A stretch of 64,000 nucleotides of DNA from Pseudogracilibacillus sp037071985 (GTDB taxonomy: Bacteria; Bacillota; Bacilli; Bacillales; Amphibacillaceae): assembly GCF_037071985.1 (NCBI RefSeq), contig NZ_JAXHDF010000009.1:1-64000 (forward strand). Reading direction: 5' to 3'. Both the position numbers and the translations under genes were made by a program. The notes beneath the pieces were generated by a model. The model saw only the letters and a list, made by a program, of their open reading frames with translations. It was not told the DNA's origin and did no database searches. This document shows, piece by piece, positions 1 through 8,100 of this stretch; position 1 is the stretch's first letter; each line of letters begins with the position of its first letter.

Positions 1-6
1 AAATAA

Positions 7-32
7 AGAAAGGCAGAACAATCCGCCTTTCT
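7..32. terminator. Stem-loop at window edge, possible terminator of an upstream gene
   Basis: Bases 7-14 (AGAAAGGC) pair with 25-32 (GCCTTTCT), with an inner GA/TC pair and a 4-base loop. There is no long T-run, so termination is only a guess. The rest of 33-354 shows no gene that I recognise, only AT-rich sequence with a possible -10 (TATAGT near 345) for the following gene. Confidence 0.3.
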
Positions 33-375
33 CTACATTACATATATTTTTATATGACATGAAGATTATTAAAAAAGGACAGACTTATCCCGTTTACTCT
101 GCGAACACAAAACAGAGCCTTTGAACGTATTTAATTACCGGTTCAAAGTTGGGAAACGAAGTCTTACATAATGCATTATTTTTTAATAATCCTCCTAAAT
201 GTAAAATGTACCTTTATATTATTATTTTCTTTAAAATAAGTCAATGTGAAAAATGAATTCCCCACATGATAATCCGATTTATCGAAATATGCCTGTTAAT
301 AAATAACCCTTCCTTTCAAGTTTTATTCTTTATCTGCTACACTTATAGTAGCATGTGAATGAAAGGATGGATAAA

Positions 376-900
376 ATGCGTTTGAAAGATAAAAAAGTCA
401 TCGCACTTGTTGATCATGAGTTTGAAGATTTAGAGCATTGGTATCCTGTTTATCGCTTACGTGAGGAAGGAGCACAAGTCGACTTAGTAGGTCCTGAAGC
501 AAATACGACATACATAGGTAAATACGGGGTTCCTGCCAAAACAGACTTTGCATTTACAGAGATTAATGCGAATGAGTATGATGCCATTCTTGTACCAGGA
601 GGCTGGGCACCTGACAGTCTTCGCCGCTATCCGGAAGTGCTGGAATTTTTAAAAGTCATGGACGAAGCGAAAAAGCCGATCGGACAAATTTGTCACGCTG
701 GATGGGTGCTCATTTCCGCAGATATTTTACGTGGTAAAAAGGTAACGAGTACTCCTGGAATAAAAGACGATATGACAAATGCAGGAGCAACATGGGTAGA
801 TGAGGCAGTTGTTGTTGACGGCCATATCATTTCTAGCCGCCGTCCACCAGATCTTCCGCCTTACATGAAAGCTTTTGCAGATAAATTAGCAGAAAATTAA
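376..900 (+). CDS. DJ-1/PfpI family protein (type 1 glutamine amidotransferase-like)
   Basis: This is a soluble single-domain protein of about 174 residues of the DJ-1/PfpI family, whose members include cysteine peptidases, deglycases and stress proteins such as B. subtilis YraA and YfkM. The nucleophile elbow is visible as GQICHAGW, with Cys as the likely catalytic residue, and the conserved PGGWAPD loop precedes it. The reading frame is open from a GTG at 355, but the AAGGA at 363-367 places translation at the ATG at 376. It is a single gene closed by the hairpin at 929-963. The family is clear; the exact substrate cannot be told from sequence. Confidence 0.88.
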   Translation: MRLKDKKVIALVDHEFEDLEHWYPVYRLREEGAQVDLVGPEANTTYIGKYGVPAKTDFAFTEINANEYDAILVPGGWAPDSLRRYPEVLEFLKVMDEAKKPIGQICHAGWVLISADILRGKKVTSTPGIKDDMTNAGATWVDEAVVVDGHIISSRRPPDLPPYMKAFADKLAEN

Positions 901-928
901 TCATTAGCAATCCAAAGAAATGTCTTTA

Positions 929-963
929 AAAAACCATCCATTATTACTTTGTGGATGGTTTTT
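929..963. terminator. Bidirectional intrinsic terminator
   Basis: AAAAACCATCCA at 929-940 pairs with TGGATGGTTTTT at 952-963. T-runs on both strands serve the DJ-1 gene and the converging YcxB-like gene, whose stop codon lies at 971. Confidence 0.8.
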
Positions 964-970
964 ACTGTTT

Positions 971-1867
971 CTACTCTCCTTCTCTTTCCTCTAATTGTCC
1001 TTCCGCTTCGAGAACCAACATTTGTAACGCAAAAATCAACAAGTAATTTTCATCCGTGATGTCTACTGTGTCGATGGCATTTACTGCTTTCTCTGCTCGC
1101 TTTACCTGTTGCCAATCTACAGAATCTTTTATTGTATATGCTTCTTCTTCATTTACATTCCAATTTTCAGCTGCATCTTCTTCAACAAACAGAGCATTGA
1201 CCTCATCTTTTGCCGTTTTAATAATATCTTGTGACCCAATAAATAGAAATTGAATGACACATAACAAAACGAACACTAATAAAAGACCAAGACTAATCAC
1301 CCTTTTCTTTAGTCTTTTCTTCTCCGCTTTAGGAGCAGACTCCATTTTTTCCGGATCGACATAAGTGGACAGCATTTCTGTTACTTTAGCTTTAGGTATA
1401 GTCGTATCTTTGGGGATGATAATGATTGGTCCTTTATTAAAATATAGGAAAAAGTTCTTTTCATCAGAAGAGACCCTTTCGATATCTGCCCACTCTAACA
1501 ACATATTGCCCTTTTCTTTTTTCTCATGGATTCCATTTTCCGTTATATGCAAGATAAAGGATTCAGATTCATTTGGAAAATCTTCCATATTCAATTTACG
1601 GATAAGTACTTTCTGAATAATGGTTGACACCGACATTGCTACGAATATCGCCAAGATTACATAAATACTTAACTGTACTGGCTGGAAGCTCGGTTTCACC
1701 ATAAATAAAACGATAAAAATTATAGCACCTGCTAAGATCGATAAATTCGTCAGCTGATTTTTAAATTTTCCTGTTGTTATAAAGACATTTTTCAGTAATG
1801 CCTCTATATTTTCCTTTGCTAGTACCCCTTTTATATACATCTTCTTCAATCCATCTAATTGCTTCAT
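971..1867 (-). CDS. YcxB-like domain membrane protein
   Basis: This is a 298-residue membrane protein of unknown function. Two hydrophobic segments (about residues 41-60 and 64-86) precede a soluble YcxB-like C-terminal-type domain at about 105-160, recognisable from the ITENGIHEK...LLEWADIERV pattern. A third TM segment at about 190-212 is followed by an acidic, extracytoplasmic-looking tail. No good Shine-Dalgarno precedes the ATG at 1867; the internal Met at residue 10 is an alternative. The gene converges on the DJ-1 gene and is divergent from the ABC operon. The domain call is moderate; no role is inferred. Confidence 0.6.
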   Translation of the reverse strand: MKQLDGLKKMYIKGVLAKENIEALLKNVFITTGKFKNQLTNLSILAGAIIFIVLFMVKPSFQPVQLSIYVILAIFVAMSVSTIIQKVLIRKLNMEDFPNESESFILHITENGIHEKKEKGNMLLEWADIERVSSDEKNFFLYFNKGPIIIIPKDTTIPKAKVTEMLSTYVDPEKMESAPKAEKKRLKKRVISLGLLLVFVLLCVIQFLFIGSQDIIKTAKDEVNALFVEEDAAENWNVNEEEAYTIKDSVDWQQVKRAEKAVNAIDTVDITDENYLLIFALQMLVLEAEGQLEEREGE

Positions 1868-2033
1868 AGTTAATCATATCAAGAAAAAGTTGCCTTACCA
1901 TCAACTAAAGGAACTATTTTCAGACACTTTATTAATCATGTTAAACAATGAAAAAGTAATGTTAATCAATCGTCGAACAAAATGACATCCGTATATTTTA
2001 TGATACATTCAACAAATAAGGGTGGTGTTACTA

Positions 2034-2921
2034 ATGTTATCGATTAAACATCTTAGAAAATCGTATGGTGCGACGAATGCTTTAAAAAATATTTCAATCG
2101 ATTTTAATGAAGGAAGTTGTTTTGGTTTAATCGGTCCTAACGGTGCCGGGAAGTCTACTTTGATGAAAATTTTAGTTGGAATTATCGAACGGGATGAGGG
2201 CATAATCAAATCCAAACATACTAAAAAAGAGATTGGATATGTGCCTCAAGAATTATGTTTAGAAGAAAATGTATCTGCCCTGCAGAATTTATTGTTTTTT
2301 GGAAAGCTTTATCACTTAAAAGGTACAGCCTTAAAAAAACGTGCAGAAGAGGTTCTTGATTCTGTCGGACTTACCGAACGAAAAAAAGATAAAGTCAAAA
2401 CATTTTCTGGTGGAATGAAACGCCGGTTAAACATCGGTTGTGCCCTGATGAACAATCCCCGATTAATTATTATGGATGAACCGACTGTCGGGATTGACCC
2501 GCAGTCAAGGCAATTTATATTGAAGATGGTAGAGCAAATGAAAAAAGAAAACCGAACGATTATTTATTCGACGCATTATATTGAAGAAGCTGAAAAGGTA
2601 TGTGATGAGGTCGCTTTTATTGATAAAGGGGAAATTGTACAACAAGACTCAATAGAAGATCTTTTACGAAATCATGCTATCCCATCTATTTATTTTAAAT
2701 TACAAGAACCTTATGAGAAACAATTAGATATCCATACATTTGGAGATGTAGAAGCATATAAAAATGGCTATATGCTCTCCACAAAAAATCCGATGCTAAC
2801 TATGGAAAATATGTTACAAATCAGTAAGGAAAAAAAGGTGATTTTTGAGCATTTTGAACTTATGCAACCAAGATTAGAAGATGTTTTTTTCAAAATAACT
2901 GGCACAGAATTACGTGCTTAA
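2034..2921 (+). CDS. ABC transporter ATP-binding protein (ABC-2/CcmA type)
   Basis: This cytoplasmic ATPase drives the membrane protein encoded next. Walker A is GPNGAGKST, the signature is TFSGGMKRR, and Walker B is LIIMDEPTVGID, followed by the H-loop STHYIEE. At about 295 residues with a C-terminal extension it fits drug or lipid exporters of the ABC-2 class. The frame opens at a GTG at 2022, but AAGGGTGG at 2018-2025 points to the ATG at 2034. It is the first gene of a four-gene operon with a permease, a LytTR regulator and a DUF3021 protein, a recurrent Firmicutes arrangement for antimicrobial or envelope stress responses. The exported substrate is unknown. Confidence 0.9.
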   Translation: MLSIKHLRKSYGATNALKNISIDFNEGSCFGLIGPNGAGKSTLMKILVGIIERDEGIIKSKHTKKEIGYVPQELCLEENVSALQNLLFFGKLYHLKGTALKKRAEEVLDSVGLTERKKDKVKTFSGGMKRRLNIGCALMNNPRLIIMDEPTVGIDPQSRQFILKMVEQMKKENRTIIYSTHYIEEAEKVCDEVAFIDKGEIVQQDSIEDLLRNHAIPSIYFKLQEPYEKQLDIHTFGDVEAYKNGYMLSTKNPMLTMENMLQISKEKKVIFEHFELMQPRLEDVFFKITGTELRA

Positions 2922-2943
2922 AGAATGTAGGAGGTCGTCTAAA

Positions 2944-3690
2944 ATGTCAGCAATTTTTAAAATGGAACTGATGAACAATGCACAAGATCGAGGTCTTTAT
3001 TTTTGGACATTTTTACTACCAATTATATTTATGGTCTTATTTATCTCCATTTTCTCTTCTGGAACAATGGCAGACCAAAAGGATGAAGTGATCCTTTCCA
3101 TCGTTCCAGGATATACAGTGATGTTTGTCTTCTTTATCATGATATCCATGTGCTTTTCATTCAATAAGGATAAAAACAATGGGATGATCGCACGCTTAGC
3201 GAGTACACCCCTCCCTTCCTCATCCTATTTAATTGGTAAATGGTTATCTTTTATGATTATTGTAATGATCCAAATTCTCGTGTTGTTCATTTTTGGTAAA
3301 GTCGTTTATAATATCCCTTTAGAACAACCTTTTTTCTTAAGTTTACTTTCTATTATATTAACGATTTCTATAACTGGAATGGGCCTTGCTTTATCATTAA
3401 TAGTTCGCACGCAAAATATGGGAATAGCAATAACGCAAGTTGTTACATTTGGCGGTGCAATAATCGGTGGGTTATGGGTGCCCCTTGAGTTGATGCCAAA
3501 TAATATTCAAAAAATCGGTAAACTCACTCCCCAATTTTGGGCACATGATGCCTTTATGCAATCGATGACAGGTACACTGAGTTTCACTAGCTTTCTAGCA
3601 AGCTCCCTAATCCTATTAGGATTTGGAGGGATAGGTTTTTTGATCGCATGGGTTTCATATCCAAATTTTCTTAAGCGAGCTAAAAATTAA
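2944..3690 (+). CDS. ABC-2 type transporter permease
   Basis: This integral membrane partner of the preceding ATPase has about 248 residues and six predicted TM helices, with the ABC-2 pattern near the C-terminal half (GGAIIGGLWVPLELMP). The AGGAGG at 2929-2934 selects the ATG at 2944, so it starts 22 bp after the ATPase stop. The role is efflux coupled to ATP hydrolysis; the substrate cannot be assigned. Confidence 0.85.
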   Translation: MSAIFKMELMNNAQDRGLYFWTFLLPIIFMVLFISIFSSGTMADQKDEVILSIVPGYTVMFVFFIMISMCFSFNKDKNNGMIARLASTPLPSSSYLIGKWLSFMIIVMIQILVLFIFGKVVYNIPLEQPFFLSLLSIILTISITGMGLALSLIVRTQNMGIAITQVVTFGGAIIGGLWVPLELMPNNIQKIGKLTPQFWAHDAFMQSMTGTLSFTSFLASSLILLGFGGIGFLIAWVSYPNFLKRAKN

Positions 3691-3716
3691 TAGATGTAAA
3701 ATATTGGGGGATTTCC

Positions 3717-4178
3717 ATGAAGATACAGGTCGATATTGATGATCAATACGAAGAAACTTCGATAACGATACAGACGAATGAATGGACTGAAGAGCTTGAG
3801 CGATTGTTAGCATTTATTAAAAGCGAAACACCTAAGCGGTTATTCGGAATTGAAGGAGAACAAACTATTTTACTTGATCCAGAGAAAATAGACTTTATTT
3901 ATTCTGAAAACCGTAAAGTGTATGCTGCAATAGATAACCGTCATTTGGAAATAAGATTGAAGTTGTATGAAGTAGAAGAAATGTTGTCTCAACATCATTT
4001 TATGCGTTTTTCTAAGTCTGTAATCGGAAATATTGATCGAATAACTCGTTTTGAGCTATCTTTCAATGGGAATCTATGTGTTTATTTTCAATCAGGAAAT
4101 AAAGAATATATCACTAGAAAATACGTTACAAAAGTTAAGAACAAGCTGATGACGGGAGGGAAAAGCGATGATATTTGA
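3717..4178 (+). CDS. LytTR-domain DNA-binding regulator
   Basis: This is a 153-residue transcription factor with a LytTR DNA-binding domain covering roughly residues 45-148 (IDFIYSENRKVYA...MRFSKSVIGNIDRI...). It has no receiver domain, so it is not a classic response regulator. It overlaps the next gene by 11 bp. In this gene order (ABC exporter, LytTR, DUF3021), the DUF3021 protein probably modulates the regulator, which in turn probably controls its own operon; this is inference from context. The start at 3717 follows TTGGGGGA. Confidence 0.85.
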   Translation: MKIQVDIDDQYEETSITIQTNEWTEELERLLAFIKSETPKRLFGIEGEQTILLDPEKIDFIYSENRKVYAAIDNRHLEIRLKLYEVEEMLSQHHFMRFSKSVIGNIDRITRFELSFNGNLCVYFQSGNKEYITRKYVTKVKNKLMTGGKSDDI

Positions 4179-4575
4179 AGTGGTTAAAAGAATATTTACC
4201 GGCATAGCATGGGGAGGCCTCGTAACCTTTTTCTCTTTAACTGTTTTAATGATCAACGACATTAACCCTGACATTTCCACGATCTGGCTTTATATGCTAG
4301 CAAGTTTTGTCATGGGGATTTACTTTGGACTCGCGGCATTTATTTTTATCATTGATTCATGGAGTCCGTTGAAAAAAACAGTGATCCATTTCTCTCTTTC
4401 AATTACTGTTTACTTTTCAATAGCATTTCCGATCGGCTGGGTACCCCTTACACCTCTCGCTATTATTATGTCGTCAGTGAGTTTCTTATTATTCTATATC
4501 GTTTTTTGGTCTGGTTACACATTATATTATAAAAAAATTGAAGAATCCCTTAATGACTCTTTGCAAAAGAAGTAG
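4168..4575 (+). CDS. DUF3021 family membrane protein
   Basis: This 135-residue protein has four TM helices and little else. DUF3021 genes are regularly found right after a stand-alone LytTR gene, as here, and are thought to act as membrane partners of the regulator. The start overlaps the LytTR gene and has GGGAGGG upstream (about 4155-4161). The pairing supports the family call better than any single motif. Confidence 0.75.
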   Translation: MIFEVVKRIFTGIAWGGLVTFFSLTVLMINDINPDISTIWLYMLASFVMGIYFGLAAFIFIIDSWSPLKKTVIHFSLSITVYFSIAFPIGWVPLTPLAIIMSSVSFLLFYIVFWSGYTLYYKKIEESLNDSLQKK

Positions 4576-4680
4576 TGCAAACGAATCTGGTTTTTAGTTC
4601 TAACGAACGTTATAAATTGCGAGCTAATTTCCGGAGGTACGCCACTATTCGATTACTATGAGTCAATTTTGCTACTAATA

Positions 4681-4700
4681 AAAAAGGAGCTAGCCTTTTT
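4681..4700. terminator. Bidirectional intrinsic terminator
   Basis: AAAAAGG and CCTTTTT flank a six-base loop. The hairpin sits between the converging DUF3021 and PAP2 genes and is followed by T-rich sequence on the minus strand. Confidence 0.65.
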
Positions 4701-5310
4701 AACGACTAAACGTTAGAAAGCTAGCTTCTTTTGGTTTGTAAAATAAAAATAGACCGATAAAAAACCATGAAATTGAGATTAAAATTGCACCTGCAATATC
4801 GGTGACGTAATGTGCATCTAACATAATTCTGCTCAATGCAACCGCGAAGATCAGTCCGATATAAACAATATAAGAAATAAGTTTGGTTGCTGTATTTTTA
4901 ACATACATAAACGTTAAATAAATCAAAAATAAAAATAATATAGTTGCTCTCATTGTGTGACCACTTGGAAAACTATATGATTGAATCTCTAAATTGATAT
5001 TAAAGACTTCTATATAACTCACTTCGTCCCCAGGTCTTGCACGCTGAATGAGCATTTTTAATAACAAATTTAGAATGACTCCTCCTACCGATAAAGTGAA
5101 GAAGAAAAATAGATTTCTCCAACTTCTTTTCAGTAACAGGATAAGCCCGATAAGTACAGTAATCAGTAATACTACTTCACTCGAACCAATAAACGATGCT
5201 ATATTCATAAGTTTTAATATAAATGCATTTGAATTCTGATCCGCCCAGTAAGCAACAGTTTCATCAATTAAAAATCCTTGCGTACCCGATGTCATGAAGG
5301 CCACAATCAT
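4699..5310 (-). CDS. PAP2 superfamily membrane phosphatase
   Basis: This multi-TM lipid phosphatase has all three PAP2 signatures: KMLIQRARP (KxxxxxxRP), FPSGH (PSGH) and SRIMLDAHYVTD (SRxxxxxHxxxD). Such enzymes dephosphorylate undecaprenyl pyrophosphate or phospholipids outside the membrane. The annotated ATG at 5310 falls inside the first TM helix. The open frame runs a further 19 codons upstream and completes the helix (basic residues, then KVFLIISVVFLFLFM), but no ATG, GTG or TTG is in frame there. An ATT at 5367 with GAGTGGTGG just upstream is a possible non-canonical start. Confidence 0.85.
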   Translation of the reverse strand: MIVAFMTSGTQGFLIDETVAYWADQNSNAFILKLMNIASFIGSSEVVLLITVLIGLILLLKRSWRNLFFFFTLSVGGVILNLLLKMLIQRARPGDEVSYIEVFNINLEIQSYSFPSGHTMRATILFLFLIYLTFMYVKNTATKLISYIVYIGLIFAVALSRIMLDAHYVTDIAGAILISISWFFIGLFLFYKPKEASFLTFSR

Positions 5311-5477
5311 AAATAAAAATAAAAATACAACAGAAATAATTAAAAATACTTTGTTTCTTGATCTAATTTTAAGCCACCACTCTTTCTTTAACCAAAAACT
5401 TTCTACTTTATTTTACAGGATTCGATTTAGCAATACAATCAATCTAGCAAAATGTAATCTGATTGTATTGTTAATGG

Positions 5478-5505
5478 TTGAAATAAAACAAAAACGCTAT
5501 ATAAT
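5478..5505 (+). promoter_or_regulatory. Promoter of tRNA-Ala
   Basis: TTGAAA at 5478-5483 and TATAAT at 5500-5505 with a 16-bp spacer lie 24 bp upstream of the tRNA. Confidence 0.7.
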
Positions 5506-5529
5506 ATAAAATAGTGTTCATATTGATTC

Positions 5530-5602
5530 GGGGCATTAGCTCAGTTGGGAGAGTGCCTGCATGGCATGCAGGAGGTCATCGGTTCAAGCCCGATATGCTC
5601 CA
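5530..5602 (+). tRNA. tRNA-Ala (anticodon GGC), element integration site
   Basis: The acceptor arms GGGGCAT (5530-5536) and ATGCTCC (5595-5601) pair with one G-U. The D arm (TTAGCTCAGTTGGGAGAG) and the T arm with GGTTCAAGCC are typical. The anticodon stem CCTGC/GCAGG encloses ATGGCAT, giving anticodon GGC. The 3' CCA is not encoded. The 3' part from 5559 on is repeated at 25688-25732, so the tRNA stays intact after insertion of the element. Confidence 0.96.
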
Positions 5603-5603
5603 T
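5559..5603. repeat. attL, 45-bp direct repeat of the tRNA 3' end
   Basis: This 45-bp stretch is identical to 25688-25732. It spans the anticodon loop through the T arm to the end of the tRNA, the usual overlap for tyrosine integrases that use tRNA genes. The integrase gene lies 150 bp inside. Confidence 0.93.
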
Positions 5604-5610
5604 TAAGAAG

Positions 5611-5649
5611 GCGATAGACGTTGGTATTACGGCGTTTATCGCTATTTTT
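5611..5649 (+). terminator. Element-borne terminator for the tRNA
   Basis: GCGATAGACG at 5611-5620 pairs with CGTTTATCGC at 5633-5642 and is followed by TATTTTT. It replaces the original chromosomal tRNA terminator, now displaced to 25742-25773. Confidence 0.6.
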
Positions 5650-5678
5650 ATGCGGTAAGTTAACGGAATCCTAAACGG

Positions 5679-5696
5679 TTATATCAGCGTACAAGC
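5679..5696. repeat. Possible integrase arm-binding site, left
   Basis: TTATATCAGCGTACAAGC here matches 25638-25655 at 17 of 18 positions in the same orientation. The two copies lie just inside the two element ends, where tyrosine integrases often have arm-type sites. Confidence 0.4.
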
Positions 5697-5753
5697 AGGC
5701 GCTGTACTCGATGTCTGGCAAGCGCGTGTAAAATTTGAAAAGGAGATATTAAT

Positions 5754-6821
5754 GTGAAAGGGAAACGTGCTAAACGAAAAAGACAAGGGGTTTCTACAAA
5801 AAGTGAACGAACATCAGTGCGACAAAGAGCATTCGATACTCGTTTAGAGGTAATTTTCAGTACTTTTATACGAGATAGAAAGGCAGAGGGAGTCGGAGAT
5901 AGAGCTGTAGAGGATTACGAATACAGTTTTAAGTACTTGCTTAAATACCTCGACTTGGTTGGTGAGGAACACGATATAAGGAATGTGACAGAAGATGTAA
6001 TTCGTGATTACATTGTACACATGCAGGAAGAAACAGTTAAGTTCGAGGGACATCCTTTTAAGACTGATAAAGATAAGGAAAAGGGGTTGTCCGTAAGTAC
6101 GATTAACACACGCATAAAATCACTAAGAACGTTGTTTAATAGGCTTGAAACTAGCGGAGCATGGGAAGGTAACATCTTTAAGAATATTAAGAACCTTAGA
6201 CAACCCGTTGAGAGAATAGAAATATTAACTCCCAAAGAAATACGAGAGTTGCTCCGTATTCCTGATCGACGCAGCTATGCCGGATTCCGAGATTATGTAA
6301 TAATACACTTCCTACTCGATAGTATGATTCGTATAGGAGAAGCTGTTCAACTAATTAAATCGGATTTTGACTTTGGGGGCAGGAGCGTTACTGTACCCGC
6401 TCATGTGGCTAAGAATAAAAACTTTCGCATAGTCCCTCTATCAGACAAGACGCTGCGACTTATTAAGGAATTAATAGAGGAGAACGAAACAGACTTCGAT
6501 AGCGAATATATATTCTTGACTAATTATGGTGAGCCGATTGATTCCGAAAGATTCCGGACAAGGTTGAAAGAGTTTGTTAAGCAGACAAGCATTAAAAAGA
6601 ACGTATATCCACATTTATTAAGGCATACTGCTGCAACAAGTTTTTTACAGAATGGAGGGGATATTCGTCATTTACAAATGATTTTAGGACATGCTGACTT
6701 GCGCATGGTGCAACGTTATACCCATCTCTCGAATCCATCTCTAGCTCGCCAGCATGGGAGATATACGATTATGAACGACTTGGAGGGGAAATTAGAGAAA
6801 CCACGCAAGATAAAAAGATAA
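5754..6821 (+). CDS. int: Tyrosine recombinase/integrase of the element
   Basis: This site-specific recombinase of 355 residues probably integrates and excises the element at the tRNA-Ala gene. An N-terminal SAM-like core-binding domain (about 30-150) precedes the catalytic domain. The catalytic residues are visible: Arg193 (MIRIGEA), Lys220/222, His287-x-x-Arg290 (HLLRH), His313 (LGHADL) and Tyr322 (RYTHLS). The start is GTG at 5754, set by AAAGGAGA about 8 bp upstream; the overlapping ATG at 5752 runs straight into TGA. It is the only large rightward gene at this end, transcribed toward the leftward operon. No excisionase next to it was recognised. Confidence 0.95.
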   Translation: MKGKRAKRKRQGVSTKSERTSVRQRAFDTRLEVIFSTFIRDRKAEGVGDRAVEDYEYSFKYLLKYLDLVGEEHDIRNVTEDVIRDYIVHMQEETVKFEGHPFKTDKDKEKGLSVSTINTRIKSLRTLFNRLETSGAWEGNIFKNIKNLRQPVERIEILTPKEIRELLRIPDRRSYAGFRDYVIIHFLLDSMIRIGEAVQLIKSDFDFGGRSVTVPAHVAKNKNFRIVPLSDKTLRLIKELIEENETDFDSEYIFLTNYGEPIDSERFRTRLKEFVKQTSIKKNVYPHLLRHTAATSFLQNGGDIRHLQMILGHADLRMVQRYTHLSNPSLARQHGRYTIMNDLEGKLEKPRKIKR

Positions 6822-6824
6822 AAA

Positions 6825-6852
6825 AAGCGAGGAGGCTTCGGCTTCCTCGCTT
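6825..6852. terminator. UUCG-capped terminator between int and the leftward block
   Basis: AAGCGAGGAGGC (6825-6836) and GCTTCCTCGCTT (6841-6852) form a 12-bp stem with one G-U pair, capped by a TTCG tetraloop. On the minus strand it is followed by TTTTTTATC, so it mainly ends the leftward transcript; its base overlaps the stop of the Ntn-hydrolase gene. Confidence 0.85.
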
Positions 6853-7417
6853 ATACTATTAATCTACCGACATCGCAACTCGGACTTACAAAACTATCCT
6901 TCTCTGCTACTTGTTTATTGACCGTTCTTGCAAGCTCCGCGCAAGCCTGCGGATTTAGTTCTTCTATCTTCGCGAGTTCTTCTTCGATAAACGGCTCGGG
7001 ATTTTCATTTGCGTATATAAGACGCCAGTTAATATGTCCCGGCTCTACCGTAATATAAGTCGGCTCATAATCGTTATCATGTGTTATTTCGATAATAACG
7101 GGCTTTCTTTTATCGTCTAATCCTCCGATTAATATCCGTTGCTGCGTATCGACTTTTGCTCTACGTTCTAGCCATCGCCTGCAAATTCGCGCTACTTCGT
7201 TAGGACTTACCGTCTTTAAATCTCGTTTAGTAAGGTAGGCGTGTAATTTTAACCGGATGTCATAATCTCCCGTATAGCCGATTAAAACGCGATCGTTAAT
7301 TTGGAATAGTTTCGGAGCGTCGTCAAAATATACGTCGTTATCTTCTATATAAACTCTCCTGTGATCACCCGACATAACAATGAAATTCTCTGTAATAAAA
7401 GCGTTAACCATTGACAT
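6851..7417 (-). CDS. Proteasome/HslV-like Ntn-hydrolase fold protein
   Basis: This 188-residue protein has an N-terminal half that follows the HslV pattern: a first strand (VNAFITENFIVMSGDHRR), then APKLFQINDRVLIGYTGDYD, which lines up with the KVRRLY...VIAGFAGG block of HslV. After Met removal, Ser2 could act as N-terminal nucleophile; Thr is usual in HslV, so activity is uncertain. It starts 1 bp inside the stop of the tail-tip-like gene (TAATG), so the two are translationally coupled. GGGGGAGTGG precedes the ATG. It is the last gene of the leftward block. The fold call comes from pattern recognition, not from a search. Confidence 0.5.
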   Translation of the reverse strand: MSMVNAFITENFIVMSGDHRRVYIEDNDVYFDDAPKLFQINDRVLIGYTGDYDIRLKLHAYLTKRDLKTVSPNEVARICRRWLERRAKVDTQQRILIGGLDDKRKPVIIEITHDNDYEPTYITVEPGHINWRLIYANENPEPFIEEELAKIEELNPQACAELARTVNKQVAEKDSFVSPSCDVGRLIV

Positions 7418-8100
7418 TATGCGTCCACTCCCCCTCTAGATTGCATAAAGAATTGAGTCATTAGTTGGGCGTTTATTCTCCCTAAATCATTAGGCGTTAT
7501 CTCTACGGTATGCCAACCGCGTTGAACTCTTTCCTCACTGTCGCGGCTTAAATAAGGTATTAAATCGATACTATCGCCCGATAAATCTGTATGAGGAATA
7601 GGCTTTCCATCGACTTTTATCGTTACTTTAGTCGGCATACGATCCAATTTAAAAATACCGTGTTCAATTTCGTGTGCGTGATCCGGTATATTTATTTCGT
7701 GTGAGTGATTTGGAATATCCATCGAATGCGAGTGATTCGGAATATTTACCGTATGTGTGTGGTTAGGTGTTGAAAAATTATGATTATGAGACGGTATATT
7801 TACGGTATGTGAATGACTCATGTTATCCGCATTAAATAAAGTCGTATGAGTATGATTGTCATATCCCCCTGCAGAAGGAGCGCTCGATATAAAAATTGAA
7901 TCAGGAAATGATTTCACACTACTTGACTGCGTGCTTCCTCCACCGCTCTGCGTAGATGTACTCGTACCCCCTCCGCTCGAACTTGTTGCCGTAGTCCCTC
8001 CGCCCGAACTCGTAGATTTAACGACTCCACCGCCTGCAAACGTAGATTTGACGACCGCGCCTCCGCCTTTTGTTGCTCTCGAATATAATATATAAGTCAT
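7417..8100 (-). CDS. Free-standing phage tail-tip/tail-fibre C-terminal domain protein
   Basis: This 227-residue protein resembles the C-terminal part of long tail-associated proteins of Bacillaceae phages. Residues 10-65 are GGG-rich Ser/Thr repeats (SGGGTTATSSSGGGTSTSTQ). Residues 80-150 contain a ladder of HxH motifs (NHTH, MSHSH, SHNHN, PNHTH, PNHSH twice, PDHAH), a pattern that binds metal in trimeric phage fibres. The C-terminus (WHTVEITPNDLGR...) is the usual end of such tail proteins. The large N-terminal tail domain is absent, and AAAGGAG before the ATG at 8100 shows it is expressed alone. It is coupled to the Ntn-hydrolase gene. Its role in a non-phage element is unknown. Confidence 0.65.
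   Translation of the reverse strand: MTYILYSRATKGGGAVVKSTFAGGGVVKSTSSGGGTTATSSSGGGTSTSTQSGGGSTQSSSVKSFPDSIFISSAPSAGGYDNHTHTTLFNADNMSHSHTVNIPSHNHNFSTPNHTHTVNIPNHSHSMDIPNHSHEINIPDHAHEIEHGIFKLDRMPTKVTIKVDGKPIPHTDLSGDSIDLIPYLSRDSEERVQRGWHTVEITPNDLGRINAQLMTQFFMQSRGGVDA

Noticed and set aside
1..354. Riboswitch or small gene upstream of the DJ-1 gene
   Set aside because: Only short weak hairpins and a 13-codon leftward frame were seen; nothing matches a known riboswitch layout.
7856..8095. 79-codon rightward Pro-rich frame
   Set aside because: It is the antisense shadow of the Gly-rich repeats in the tail-tip-like gene.
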